The notes beneath the pieces are model-generated. The model saw only the letters and a program-made list of their open reading frames with translations, searched no databases and was not told the origin of the DNA. The position numbers were made by a program, and so were the translations under genes. A stretch of DNA of 64,000 bases, taken from NCBI GenBank assembly GCA_016169945.1, contig JADLSH010000395.1, positions 2,520,501 to 2,584,500 on the forward strand, written 5' to 3'. This DNA comes from Trachythela sp. YZ-2020. Lineage: Eukaryota; Cnidaria; Anthozoa; Malacalcyonacea; Clavulariidae. This document shows positions 22,005-34,936 of the stretch, piece by piece (position 1 is the first letter of the stretch; every line of letters starts with the position of its first letter).

Positions 22005-22578
22005 CAGGGCGCTAACATATAGGGCGGTGCAACGCCAGTAATTTCGTTGACGGACATGTTATTGCATCCTCCGCAGGCCCACATGCCTCATGGAAAGGTC
22101 AGAATTTCAAGAGGGCCTGCCAAATCTTTTGAACAAAATGGTTTCAATCCCATCATGTACACGGAGTAATGTTTGCCTAGTATGTAGATCAGTTCTCAAC
22201 TCGAATTAAACCAGTTTTAAAGCAATTTTGAACTCTTAACCTATAGGGGAACTGAAACTATAGTTTCTTTAGCATTCTTACCGAGAAAACAATTAAGAAA
22301 AAGATTGAAATTTCATGGTTGTTTTGCGTTGCTAGGGAAAGAATACAACTGACCAATCAGATACGATTTTTGTTGAAAGTCGTATTGTGATTGGCGAAAC
22401 GATGGCTAGTTAATTTCTCAAATATATATTGCATATTTAATTGCATATTTAATATTCCACATGCCCTGCAGAATTTGTGTGTGACCTTCCCTTGGTGCAG
22501 CAGGGCCTGTGGAAGAGGCAGTACCACATCAATCAGCGCGCGCTCTCTCGTTGTACCGCCCTAATCATAAGCGCCCTG
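22005..22578. mobile_element. hAT-like non-autonomous element (574 bp)
   Basis: Inverted termini start CAGGGCGCT and share an AGGGCGGT-CAACG block. The flanks are an 8 bp target duplication with one mismatch, CTTAACAA at 21997-22004 and CTTAATAA at 22579-22586. The CAG start and 8 bp duplication are the hAT signature. There is no transposase frame. It ends 241 bp before the start codon of the giant gene. Confidence 0.82.
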
Positions 22579-22819
22579 CTTAATAATGTTCCTAGTATAG
22601 TGTTTTAGGAGTAACTCAATAAAGCATTACAGCATTAATGTTAAAGCCCCGCCTCCACTTTTGTGCGAAAAGTTTGGTAAGCGATCAAATTCGCCGCGAA
22701 AAAGTAGAAACTGATCCAACATTTTCGCGACGACATTTCTCGGTGCATAACTTTGTATTGTCGATGATTATGTAGGAAGATTGAAATGCCATACTGAACG
22801 TGGATAACAGCTCATAATA

Positions 22820-25800
22820 ATGGATGATTCAGGAAACAAGTTGTCAAAACAAAGACGACGCAGAAGAATCTTAATGCACAGTGATGATGAAGATGATGGT
22901 ACACCGAGCAAAATTCGAGGTCTTATTCCAAGTGAATCAACATCCTTTAGTGAAATAGAAAGAAGCAAGAGTTCGTCTCATATTGAACGAACCATTTCAA
23001 GCTTCAGTTCAACAGAGCAAAGTAAAACTACTTCTATCAGTAAAAGGACATTCTCAAGCTCAAATGAGTTTGAAAAATCGAGCTTCACTAGCTCAAGTCA
23101 TGCTGATAAGCAAGAAACGAGCTACGAAAGCTTCAGCAAGAGCGAAGATAGCAAGGTTGAAAGCTATAGTGACATAACAAAAACTGAAAGCACATACAGT
23201 AGAACAGATGAATCATCGACCGTGCGCAAAAGCCATAGTGCTAGTGGTGAACTTCCAGCTGGTGTGACCGGATTAAGTAGCATTGGTGAAACTAAAGACA
23301 TCTTTACCGGGCTAGGTATTGACAGTTCGCGTCCAAGACTAGGCCAAATTGGTAAAAGAGAGGGTATTTACCATGACATTGGTAAAATTACCAGAGACGA
23401 CAGAGAGGTTTCCATTGTCGATACTGGGAAATCTCGTACTTATCATGATATATCCATTAAGGAGGAGAACTCCGGAAAATCTGATAAAAATTCAAGTGAA
23501 CACCACCGCTTTAAAACTGATTCAGAAAAGTATTCGTACTCAGACAAGGAGAATACACAAGTAGACTATATTAGAAGTGAGCATCATGAAGTCACAGAAC
23601 GAAGAGGATTTGTATCACCAGAAGAAATAAAGTCTATTCTTGGTGGAAACTCTAGCACGCGAGATAATACGAGAGCAGGAGGGGAATCCCAGTATAGTTT
23701 TTTCAATGATCCAGATCGTTTGCAGAGCAATTCTGGGAGAAGGGAGACACACACCAACATTGATGACTTATTAGCCAGAAGACAAGAACTTAATCCTGAA
23801 ACTAAAGAAGATCATCGATCCGATGAGCCGGAAGAGATGTCTGAAATGCACGTAGCAAGTATCAAAGATCGAGTTCGACTTATGCGAGCTAGCATGGGAA
23901 ACCAATTTGAAGAATCAGAAGACGTTGAAACTGACAATGATGTCGAGACAGTGATGGGTATACGATTTAGTTCAGACAGTGCAAATGATGACCCAGCGAA
24001 GGAAGATCAAGCTTCAACTGTACGTGATGAACAATCAGTCAACGTAAAGATGACAAGTCAAGCTCAAGATGAAAAAACATACAGTGACCAACGAAGCCAG
24101 TTCAGACAACCCGATAGACGAAATATACCGAGCAAACCAGATCAAACAGATAGTGAGAAAGAAAGATCTCAAATACAAATAAAAACGGAACATGGTCTAG
24201 ATGACACTGATACATCCACCGATGGAATTCAATCAGTGTACGCCAATATTGCCTACGATTTGGCTAAACCAGTGACATCTAAAGATCAAGATGATAGAGC
24301 ACAGTTTGACGTAAGTTCTGCATCAGAAGATGAATCAATTAAACGAGACAGCAATACAGAAGCAAGGCCTTTTGAACTTAAAATTAAAGATGGGCTTGAG
24401 CAAACTGACACTGTTCAGCATGAAATATCACCAAAGGACAACAACATTGATTCATTGGTACAGGCCGATTCAAATGATAAAACTCGCGAAGAGTCGCTGC
24501 AAGGTATCCTCTTCGGTTATAAGGTAAAACCAATTCGAACTGGCATTGCTGATGAACTTATACAGCAAGATCAGGCAATTGTTGTTCACGGTGAGGCAGG
24601 TGACTTTTCAGAGGAAGACCCAGGTAACATTTCTGGGGGAATTGAATTGATAGAGACGGACACCATTCACAAATTGAAAGATCAAGAGGAAGATCACGTT
24701 GAAGAATACACAACTGACAGTGTATACTCAATTCAAACAGACGCGGAAATCAATATAGTCCAGCAAGATGAAGACCAAAAAGTCTTAGAATACGAAGTAC
24801 CGTCAATGACAACTTACACTAATGAAGAGGAGATAGATACTGAACAGGAAATACAAGCAAGGCGTATTGCTACTGGTACTACAAAGGGAATACAATTAAT
24901 GGAAAGTGACATTTCTGTCACAGCGACAACAAAATCTGGGGATGAAATACAGGCAATGGAAGTTGAAACTGGACACGAAACACCAACAACACCTACTGGC
25001 ACTAGTGACAACTTGCCAGATCAAGGAGCTAACCTTACAGGTGGAATATTCATGGGAACTGACATCTCTGCAGCAGAAGGAAAGGCATTCGAATCTGAAG
25101 ATGAAATAGAATCAATGGAGGCTAAACCTGAAACAACCGCAATCCACACTAACACTAGTGAGAATGTGTCAGAGCTTGTTGATTCAGGTGAACCTAACAA
25201 GGAAGTTGAAAAAACAAATTTTGAAACGGATGTCACAGTTAAACAATCCGAAACTGCCAATGTTTCAGATGAAATTATAACGATTCAAACAGGAATTGTT
25301 ACATCAAGAGAACCAAGCACAGATTTGGCCCAATCAAAGCAGTCTGACATTCCCCGAAAAACGGTTGGATCAGACGAAGTAATTATTATTCATGGAGTAC
25401 CAATAAGATCATTTCATGAAACTCGGACCTATGAAACTCAGCAACATGATGCAAAAGAAGGCGAAGCAATAGTTAAGTCACTTGAAAAGAAACCATACGA
25501 TAGCCAATCTTATGAAGTGGAACGCCACGAAGTACGAACATATGAAAGTCCTACATATAACATAGGACTACATGTCATTGAAACTTCGCCAAATGAACAA
25601 CAGCAACACACAGAAGACCAACAAGTAAAACCAGAAGTATATCAACCATACGAAACCCCGTCGTATGAAGTTAAGCGGTATGAAACACGACCAACCGACA
25701 TCACATTTGGGAAATCATCGAAATTTGGAGAGCAAAAATTTAACCTACGGTCCTATGCTCCACGACCATATCAAAAACCGCAAGTGAAGCCACGTGAAAC

Positions 25801-28800
25801 GCAACCATCCAAAGAGTCATCATTTGAAATTCAGTCTCGCGAAATACGATCATCCTACTTACAGCCACAAGAACAGCCACCTGATGTACAACCAGAGAGA
25901 AAGTCGCAGGATTTTAAGCAACCTTATGAAACTCCACCACATGAAGAACCAGATGAACTAAGGTTGTATGAACCTCATCCATCTGAAGTTCAACCAAAAG
26001 ACGACTTACAATCTCATGAACAGCCACCTGATGTACAACCAGAGAAGAAGCCGGAGGATATTCAGCAACCTTTTGAACCACATGAAGAACCAGGTGAACT
26101 AAGGTTGTATGACCCTCGTCTAACTGAACAGCCAGAAGATGAACGTGGTATATCACCAGGAGACAAGTTGCATCATACTGAACATTACGATGTGAAAATA
26201 TCCTATGCAGCAACGTCACGTCTGTACAACATACAGCCACAAGAATTGCAATCTTTGGAAACTCAGCCAACTGAGGTACAACCTCAAGATACAAAAGACG
26301 ATGTAACACAAGGAGAGAAGTTGTATCATACTGAACCATACGATGTAGAAAGACGTGATGACCCTTCAGACAGAGACGAACTAGACGGACTACCGCTACA
26401 CGACAGTTACCCTAATGACGTACAACCTGAGGAAATGTCCTTGGATAAAACGGATGGCTATCAAGAAGAACCAGTTGCAATACAAACACGTAAAGTTTCA
26501 GCAAGCGAATTACTGCCTATGGACACAGAAGAAACAGATACCAAACTACATCAAAACCAACAACAAAATGAGCCTCACCAAAAATCTCCAGAAGAACAAC
26601 CGTTAAAAGAAGTACCCTTACATAAAAATGATCCACTTGAATTCCAGCCGTATGAATCAAGTCCATTTGAACAACAGATATCAGAAATACAAAAAAAAGA
26701 AACAGAACCGGATGATCAACGCGAGGAAGCAAGCCCGTATAAAACTGGTCATGATAAAATGGAACCTGTACCGACTGGAAATGTTCCATATCGCGACGAA
26801 ATGCTACTGGAAGAATTGCCAGATGAAGAACAAACTGACCTGGCGAGGCTACAAAATACAAAACTATTTGAATTCCGGACGTATGACATTCGACCACTTG
26901 AAGCTGCATTACACCCTACTGCAGAAGATCTGGAACCACAACCGATGGACACTGAAATTGAAAACCAATCATCCGTCATAACAAGGCGTGAAGTAGTTAC
27001 GATTAAAGATACAACAGAACGTGAGCTATATTCGGTGAATACCAGCACTGAATACAAAACTCGATATCTTGAAACGGATCCAGTGTTCGACACAAGCTTA
27101 CCAGGCGTGCAACTAGAACAAGTAACAGTTGAAGATACACAACTTGAACCCGTATATGCTGAGCCAAATGACGAAGTATCGTTTGAACAAATTTTAGTCC
27201 TCGATGATCTGCCAGAAAAAAAGGCATTAAATGATGAAACACACCCCGAGAAGATAGCGGTTGATACAGAAGATGTCAACGTTCTGCATTCCACAAAGTA
27301 CAAGATAATGCAAACAGACAAGACCGAGGAACATCAAGAACAAGAAGAAAAACAAATTGGGGACATCTACAAAGACACGGCAATAGAGGTGGAGCATACA
27401 GAACCTTATAATGTGGAAAGACGTGAAGTAAGAACGTATCAAACAACATCATATGAATCAAGTCCATTCGATATACAGCCGCATGAATTACAATCTTTCG
27501 AAACACAGCCATCTAAAGAACAACCAGATGATGAACATGACATGCCACCAGGAAACAAGCATAATACTGAACCTTACAATCTGGAACGACGTGGCATAAG
27601 ATCCTATGAAACAATGCCATGTGAATCACAACGATACGAAGTGCAACCACCAGATACTAGGAATGAAGTGACACCAACAGACAAGTTACATGATACTGAA
27701 CCTTACGTACGGCCAGCTAAATTACAATCTCTGGAAACTCAGCCAACTGAAGATCAACCACAAGACAACGATGATGATGTAACATCACATGACAAGGTGT
27801 ATCATACTGAAACATATGATGTAGAAAGACGTAAGATAAGATCGTTTGAAACAACGTCATATGAACCACAACCATACGAAGTGCAGCCACGTGAACTACA
27901 AGATAATGAAGGTGGTCCACAAGTGGAACAGTATGTTCCTGGTAAATATGTTCAGACATTAGACAGTGATACGTATTTGGAAAAAACCAACACTCAAATT
28001 GAATCAATCCCAGATTCGCCTTCTCGCAAGAGGAAATCTCATGACGGCCAAGAAGAACCAAAAGATCATGATGTAGATCCATCAAGTGCTCCACACGTGG
28101 CAATTAAACGAAAAATTAGAATAACAACATCAAAACCATCACCAACAGCTGGGACACGAGACTCAAGAAGGGGACGAAGTAAGTATATACATGTTCCTCC
28201 GACAAGTGTAGACAAACCAAACAAAAATCAAGTCGATGAAAATATTTCTGCTAGTAAAAGAGATGTTTCACAAAGCTCGCAAGAACAGGTCGACCACGTC
28301 TTCAAAGTAATGGAATATGAAACAACAGATAACAGGGAACAATTTCCACAAAAACCACAACCTCAATCAGGTGATGAGTTAACACATCCTCGCGATACAG
28401 AACCAGAAATGCCTAGAAAACCAAGTAGCGATCCAAATTCCTTCCGTAAGTACCGAGTTGATTGCCATATTCAGTTATATTCTTTCGAATCAAAGAGACC
28501 TTTAAAATCTTGGAAATCTGAACCAATCCTAAACGTGGATTCGACCCACGAAGATCATCGTCCAAAAACACGGCGTTGGAAGTCCATGAATTATGAGAAG
28601 AAAATCCCCAAACAAAGCAGTGTAGTTATTGAACTGCAAAAGCCTCAACGACGTCCTCTTGTTCCAGCATATTCAATCGATAACCTTCCATTTGAAACAA
28701 TTATTAGAAATGAAGTGAATATAAAACTAAAGAAAAAGCGCAGGAAGAGTTATCCCTCAGCAAAGATACTGGATGACCTCTACGATGACGAACTAGATGG

Positions 28801-29017
28801 ACCATCATCTCGCGAAATTCAACCACGAGAGATACAAACAGAGGAAATTGAGCGGAAAGATGTGCAGCTTAGTGAATCCTTTGAGACAGTAGATACATTC
28901 TTCGCTGATCATTTTAGTGACGAAGTTGAAGAAAATCCTGCTTACAACAAAGAGAACGAACCTAAATATGAAGAGCCCATGGAAAGTTTTGATCAATCGC
29001 CTCTAAAAAGGAGAAAC
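22820..29017 (+). CDS. Paralogue B (giant protein), first coding exon, 2066 codons
   Basis: The ATG at 22820 has an in-frame stop 15 bp upstream (22805-22807), so this is the likely translation start; a 5' UTR exon may lie upstream. The exon is 6,198 bp of uninterrupted frame ending at a GTGAGT donor (29018), phase 0. Without splicing the frame would run 24 codons into a stop. The sequence is hydrophilic: a basic start (KQRRRRR), a Ser-rich region (about residues 30-135), then long Glu/Asp/Lys/Gln/Thr stretches. From about 25420 to 27900 come many Y-E repeats (SYEVERHEVRTYE-type). The last 350 residues are basic (KRKSHDG, KKKRRKSYPS). I see no signal peptide, membrane segment or catalytic motif. 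It looks like a disordered scaffold or cytoskeletal protein, but this is inference from composition. The link to 42926 rests on matching phase and similar composition; two separate genes remain possible. Confidence 0.85.
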
Positions 29018-29038
29018 GTGAGTACCTATATATTTTTA

Positions 29039-29124
29039 CTGTCTAAGCCTAGTTTTTGTATGCTGTATGCAAATCATCGGACTGTCTAAGCCTAGCTCTT
29101 GTATGCTGTATGCAAATCATCGGC
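29039..29124. repeat. 43 bp tandem duplication just inside the intron
   Basis: Two copies (29039-29081 and 29082-29124) differing at about 3 bases, starting 21 bp after the splice donor. They lie in the read-through extension of the first exon. Confidence 0.85.
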
Positions 29125-30839
29125 TACTAATTATTGGCCCGAATGGATGATCCGTTCGATCGAACTTGGGCAGAGAAAGATAGTTTGTTTGATAATTCAT
29201 CTGTGTATAACTTGCGTGCGTATTTCGTCTTGACGACGGATGATCCGGACGATCCTTATAGACAGACAAATTATCGGACGAACTATCTTTTCTTTGGCAA
29301 AGTTTGTTCAGACGAATTATCTGCCGTGTTATTTTTGTGCTAAGATGGATCATCCGCCAGACGGATGATTGACCAATTATAAATCGGGTCAATCTAAAGA
29401 TATATTGATACTGTATTCCACATCGGTAACTTTGACGTGGTCGCGACAGCCACGACTGAACGGATTGAAACATTGGAAGTAAAAATTAAGTTATTTTCAT
29501 ATAGGAGCATGCAGAAGCCTTAGGTTTAACTAACATTATATAGTGGTTTAAACGACAAGTATGAGCCGCGAGTGATTTAGACCAAATAATTATTAACACG
29601 TACTGCGAGTACCTATATAAAGCGGATTCAATAAGAATTATTATTATACATTTAAACCTTATTCTCGTTCCTGATTGGTCAACAATCCTCAGCTAATTCT
29701 CGATATCAGGTAGCTGTAACGTTATTTCAGCTGTTGAATTAATCATCGTGCCATTATTGTTATAATTGCACGCTATATAGCTCAAGCCCCCAACGGGATC
29801 GGCATGTTGTATAACACAAGAGGGAAAAGCTTGGGTACGAGGTTGGTTGTATAAACGATTGAGGAATTTAAAATTCGAAACAAAATTACTTGCAGTAGAT
29901 TTGCTTCTTTAATAAGCAAAGAGGAACTGTCCAAATTATTGTCAGAAAAGACAGCGAGAGCATAAAAAAGGCGACACCATCTTCGACGAGTAATTAATGC
30001 CTTATTTTCTCTTGAAATGTTGGGTGGTTTTTCTTCTTTCCCACAGGTCAACAAATTATTTTTTGGACGTTTATTACCATGATATACCTGAGAAAACACT
30101 ATATTACGGTATTGATTTCCTTTGTGTTCTGCTCATAATATTAATGAGAAAAAAGAATTGAATAAAGAAACTTTTTAAAAGGAATCATAATGAGCAATGT
30201 TTTATCAGACACAGTAACAAAGCGGTCATTTCAATCGTTTGATAGGCTTAAATATTCATCAATTAATAGTCGCTGGGGAACTCGTACCCACGTACAGCGA
30301 CTCCAGATCTTGGCATGCATTTTCCTTGGCACAAAATGGAATACTTCATCTAATCAGAATACAATTCAGATGGCCATTTTGACCAATTTCCACTTCGCCA
30401 TTGATTCCTCGATAACTTTCATGTTCATGTTGTTTCATGTTTAAAATATTTTATTGATTTCATTAATGCAAGGTAAGTCATTTTCCATAATTATTGCCAC
30501 ATATGGATTTCCTTGTTAATTTTCTTGTCTATATTATATTATCGTAGTACCACTCATAAGCATACCCACTGGCTACCGCGTAAAGTTGCCAATTTTCATA
30601 GCCGCAGTGAGAGCGGCTATGCATTGTTAGTGAGTTTCAGAAGCTGTTCTACAGACTACAATTCTTGAATTTCATCCTGATTACATTAGTCATAATTCAC
30701 ATCTCTTAACCAACTGACTACTACCAGCTGACGGGACTTTTAAATATTTAACTTCCGGCAATGGAACATTTCCTGGAAGCAAAGGTTTGGGGTCAGCTAG
30801 AGACAAAGCGAAAGTTGATTTATATAATTTGATTTTAAA

Positions 30840-31652
30840 ATGGCAAGACTCAACGACTTTTATATTCGTTTAAATGTCGGTGGAAGAATCATGGCTGCGA
30901 AACGATCAACCTTGTGTCAAATCAAAGATTCAATACTTGCTACTATGTTTAGGGAAGTAGCAGAAGACAACTTAGATCGCGACGAGCATAATAACATCTT
31001 CCTAGATCTAAACCCAAAGTATTTCAGTATTATATTGAATTACTTACGTGCAAAATGTATACGACAGCAAACAAATGTACCGTTCCCTAAGCTTAAACCT
31101 GAAGAGGTGAGACCATTTTCAGATTTAGCAAAGCAGCTAGGGCTAGAGAAAGAGTTTTCGTTAGATATAACAAAATTTAAACTAAACGGTACATGGATAA
31201 CAATTCAAGACAATAATTCTGTAGCAGCACATACTGGATATAATCGAGCTGTTGGGTATGCTTTAAGTGATATACATCCAAGCGGAATTATACGCTGGGA
31301 ACTTAAACTGGAATCTGTACAAAGTGAAATGTTTATCGGGATATTAAACGCGGATACTGAACCGTATGATAACAGGTCCTATGATATGCGAGGCTCATAT
31401 GGATGGTTACTCAAGGTCGGTGATGACGTCATTGGGAGTGCATGGAATGATGGAACGAAAATTTATAACCTAATTGCTGATGTCAAAAAAGGAGATGCAA
31501 TAGAACTGTTACTAAACAGCGTCACTGCAAAGCTATCGCTGCTTCTATCACCAATCAGGGAATTTCATATATTTTTACCCAACTCTGAAGGTTGGAGACT
31601 ACATGTAAATATATTTCAACAGAATGATATGATAAGAATACTTTCGCCTTGA
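30840..31652 (+). CDS. BTB (T1/KCTD-type) plus SPRY-like protein, copy 1
   Basis: A 270-residue protein in one exon. Residues about 6-75 are a KCTD-type BTB/T1 domain: IRLNVGGRIMAAKRSTLC, then LATMF, LDRDEHNNIFLDLNPKYF and ILNYLRAK. A linker with an EEVRPFSDLAKQLGLE helix follows. Residues about 115-268 resemble a divergent SPRY/B30.2 fold: W-L-LESVQ, MFIGIL, GSYGWLL, GDAIELLL, LSLLL and a final LP--EGW-L-VN. KCTD proteins form oligomers through this domain and many recruit cullin-3, so a ligase-adaptor role is plausible but not shown. The gene lies inside the first long intron of paralogue B on the same strand. The absence of introns could mean a retrocopy origin. No clear AATAAA follows closely. 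Confidence 0.86.
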   Translation: MARLNDFYIRLNVGGRIMAAKRSTLCQIKDSILATMFREVAEDNLDRDEHNNIFLDLNPKYFSIILNYLRAKCIRQQTNVPFPKLKPEEVRPFSDLAKQLGLEKEFSLDITKFKLNGTWITIQDNNSVAAHTGYNRAVGYALSDIHPSGIIRWELKLESVQSEMFIGILNADTEPYDNRSYDMRGSYGWLLKVGDDVIGSAWNDGTKIYNLIADVKKGDAIELLLNSVTAKLSLLLSPIREFHIFLPNSEGWRLHVNIFQQNDMIRILSP

Positions 31653-32104
31653 ATATTTGTAACGCACAATTGATGACCGTCATTTTTTCGTAGATTTGTA
31701 TCTAATCATCAGTTGGAAGAACTATATTATCGATATTCTGTTAATAATTCCACATCTGACATTCCAGTCCTAACCTAAGAAACTCACTGAACCTCTAGGA
31801 CCCAGGGTACTTGTTCTGAGGAACCGAAGCACATTTCAATATGTTAAATGACGAGAACGTTACCTCCATTACAGATGTTTTAGCAAACTCGTTGCACGTT
31901 GTGATAATAATTTATTTTTTAATTTTAATTTAATTGCTTCACCGTCATAATTACAATAGATAGATAAAAATATATAAAAAAAAAATAGCACATATACATG
32001 CATTAGGACAGTGAGGAGGAAGGGTAGGTAAACGCAATAGCGTAAGCCCTGGTTACTTGACCTCCTTAGTTAAAACTATATATGGAAAAACGCATGCACA
32101 CAAT

Positions 32105-32849
32105 CAGGGGGCGCACATTTGTGGGTGTCACACCTTGACACCCCATTAATTTTAAAAAAAAAAATTGTAAAAATTGTAAAATTACAAATTCCAAGTTCGG
32201 TCCGTTCGGTCGGTCCAATAATGAACGATAAAAAAAAATCAAAAAAAAAAAAAAAAAAATTACAAAAAAAAGAAGATATTTGCAAAACCAAGAGATATAA
32301 GCAATATCAAGAAATGTAAGATGACATAACCATACACGACTGAGCAAAACCTCCTAACTTTTGCTCTGCCACATTGTGCGTTTTATTTCCACGTCAGTAT
32401 TCTTGAGTAAAATTAAGTCAACTTTGTTGTAGTTTCTAATTGCGTCTTTATGATATTGAAGGTTACGTTTTGGGGGGCGTTTTCTTTAAATAACTGCATT
32501 TAAAGACAATTGCAGCGAAATATTTGAATTCGAAACTAGAGTGTTTGAAATCTTATATATGTATTAATGAAAGGGCCTATAACGAAAGAGGTAGAGAAGA
32601 CTCTGAAAATGCCATTTTCGACTATCTACAGACTCAAGTTTTTCAAAATTTTCTCCGTCGGCGCCAACCATGGTGGCGCCTCGTGGAAGTCGGCCCCCTA
32701 TGTTTTAAAACTCCTTCTACACCCCTGGCACTACACATATTTTTACATTAACTCGTAATACATGTTTTGATGTGGTCAAACAAATATAAAAAGTCGGTCC
32801 CTGAACAATAGCCCCCCCCCCCCAAACTTTTTTGGAATGTGCGCCCCTG
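32105..32849. mobile_element. Candidate hAT-like non-autonomous element (745 bp)
   Basis: Termini CAGGGGGCGCACATT and AATGTGCGCCCCTG are inverted. The 8 bp flanks CACACAAT and CATGCAAT match at 6 of 8 positions. The interior has A-rich tracts (32150-32165, 32229-32258) and a C run near 32813. There is no transposase frame. Confidence 0.6.
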
Positions 32850-32869
32850 CATGCAATTATGATAAGAAC

Positions 32870-33390
32870 TAGTAGCAACAGGTAATTGAGTGCTTAAGAC
32901 AATAAGACTACGCGATATGTTCCATTTACAACAGATGCTTTTAAAAGTCCTAGGATGGTCAGGATCGTAAGTTGCTGCAAGCGAAGCGTGGTAATAGCTT
33001 TTAAGGACAACTTTAAAATAATTCAAGTACGTTGTTCATGCTGAGATCGATCTCACTAGCCAATGTGTTCCAAGTCCTAGTAGAACGAACAAAGAATGAT
33101 CTTTGATACGTTGATGTCTTGCATTTAGGTACATTATAAATAATTACAGAATTAGCAGAGGTCTAGTGTTCCTACCAGATCTACGTGCGCTAGGTATAAG
33201 GCTAGGTTTAACCTCAACAAGGCCACGTGTAATCTTAAATAACAGCACAAGATCTAAGAATTCATGCCAATAACAAATTGGAATCAATGATAATGATTTT
33301 AGTCTAGACACATAGCTAGTCGTGGTAGAGAAAGGCAAATTGAGAATAAATTTTGTTGCACGTCTCTGAACTCGTTCCAATCGATTTCAT
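32870..33390 (-). mobile_element. LINE reverse transcriptase C-terminal remnant (minus strand)
   Basis: The minus-strand frames read ERVQRRATKFILNLP, YVSRLKSLSLIPICYWHEFL and DLVLLFKITRGL, then in a shifted frame CKTSTYQRSFFVRSTRTWNT followed by LASEIDL. This is the C-terminal tail of a non-LTR element protein, broken by frameshifts and truncated at both sides. Confidence 0.75.
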
Positions 33391-34021
33391 ATCTGGCCGA
33401 TTTCGGGTTTTCAGAATTTTAAAGATGATTATTTAGTCAGTAATTGGTGATGGCGTCAGATTACGTTACCACGTATTTTTCCAAAAATAGTGAAGCGCTT
33501 CTGAAATGGGCCCGACTAATTGCAATGGTAAAACGCACCTTTAATCGTAGAAATCAGATTCTGCTCACGATATAATCCTGGTTAAATAGCTATTGTCTAT
33601 CTAAGATGTAAACAATGCCTCCTGATTAAGGGGCTACGAATTGCTTTCATTTGTCCAAGTCAAAACGAAATATATAGAATGCAACCCTCTGGAATGCAAC
33701 TAAATGTAAGTAACTTCTATAAAATGCACAGAACAAAGAACATTATTCTTACTTCCGGTTGTGCTTCCAAGAAACACTGAATCAATTCAAAGAATTAAGC
33801 ACTTATTCTGTGGCCAACAGCAGAAAATACGCCCATTAGTGTATAAGTTTAAAGTTCTGTAGATATTTTGACGGGTAAAACCAAACCTATAAGCAATACA
33901 GATTTGGTTTATCTAAACGTTTACGGTTCAAAAAGGCCGGCTACGCAAGTGCTGCAATAAAAGCACAAGACTTAGTGGTCTTTACCGGCAGATTTAATAG
34001 ACATGTAAAGATTTCTAAACG

Positions 34022-34936
34022 ATGGAAGACAACGATTATATCATTTATTTAAACGTCGGTGGTACAAAAATGGCCACTAAAAGATCCACACTATGTCAGG
34101 TTGACACATCTCTGCTTGCCTCCATGTTCAGTGGACGTTGGGAGGAACAAATTGAACGCGATCAGGATGGTCATGTTTTCTTGGATTACAATCCGAAATT
34201 ATTCGCTCTTGTCCTCGACTATCTTCGTGCTAAGAAGAATGAGACGCCAAGTAAGCCTGCATTACTACCCCCAGTTGCTTTGGAAGATACCGTGAATTTC
34301 AGAAGTCTGGTTGATTATTTGGGTATAGAGCGGAATATCCAGAACAATATACAAGCGAGTGGTAAAAGTATAAGCGATGGTAGTAAACAATTGTTTGAGT
34401 TGCACAGCGAAGGAATTGCACTTAAAGAAAATGGTACCGTTGCCTTGCATAAAACGGGCACAAACCGCCATGAGTTTGTTATTGGAAAAGATGAGTTTAA
34501 CGCAACTGGTGAAGTTCGATGGCGATTCTATCTTCAATCTGCGCAACTAAATATCGATCTATTTGTCGGTGTGTTGGACACGCGCTACCGAGACCGCTGC
34601 GTATCTGAGTCACTAACACAACGCATAAATAATACATATGCCCCATCTGTACATGCATGGGAAGGATCTTATGGCTGGGTTCTAGGAGAAAATTTCCAGA
34701 CTTGCTCAAACGGACAAGTGTTAAATACTGCCACTTTTGGTGCTCTTGGTAAACAAGGCGACACAATAGAGTTGCATTTAAAAACAAAAACGTCCGACAT
34801 ATATACCAATACACAAGTTTCACTGCTTCTCCAGCCGTCTGGTGTAAAACGATGTATACCTTTACCAGACTCTCAAGCCTGGCAGTGTGTGATTGGTTCA
34901 TATTATGCTGGTGACTGTATATTACTGATTTCTTAG
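34022..34936 (+). CDS. BTB (T1/KCTD-type) plus SPRY-like protein, copy 2
   Basis: A 304-residue single-exon gene and a paralogue of 30840-31652. Residues about 5-75 are the T1-type BTB domain: IYLNVGGTKMATKRSTLC, LASMFSGRW, DGHVFLDYNPKLFALVLDYL. The rest (about 120-304) is SPRY-like: GEVRWRFYLQSAQ, LFVGVLD, GSYGWVL, GDTIELHL, VSLLL and LPDSQAW. A longer loop than in copy 1 lies before GSYGW. AATAAA at 35006-35011, 70 bp after the stop, supports a compact 3' end. It sits in the same intron of paralogue B. Its exact substrate or partner cannot be told from sequence; adaptor function for a cullin-3 ligase is by analogy with KCTD proteins. Confidence 0.88.
   Translation: MEDNDYIIYLNVGGTKMATKRSTLCQVDTSLLASMFSGRWEEQIERDQDGHVFLDYNPKLFALVLDYLRAKKNETPSKPALLPPVALEDTVNFRSLVDYLGIERNIQNNIQASGKSISDGSKQLFELHSEGIALKENGTVALHKTGTNRHEFVIGKDEFNATGEVRWRFYLQSAQLNIDLFVGVLDTRYRDRCVSESLTQRINNTYAPSVHAWEGSYGWVLGENFQTCSNGQVLNTATFGALGKQGDTIELHLKTKTSDIYTNTQVSLLLQPSGVKRCIPLPDSQAWQCVIGSYYAGDCILLIS

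Noticed and set aside
26749..27321. Long minus-strand frames inside the giant exons (also 46424-46789, 48386-48754, 50498-50719)
   Set aside because: They are antisense shadows of a biased, repetitive coding strand; the duplicate block reproduces them at 49820-50188, as expected for shadows.
29130..29480. Inverted or satellite-like GATGATCCG repeats after exon 1
   Set aside because: The words recur but no clear period or pair of arms could be defined by eye.
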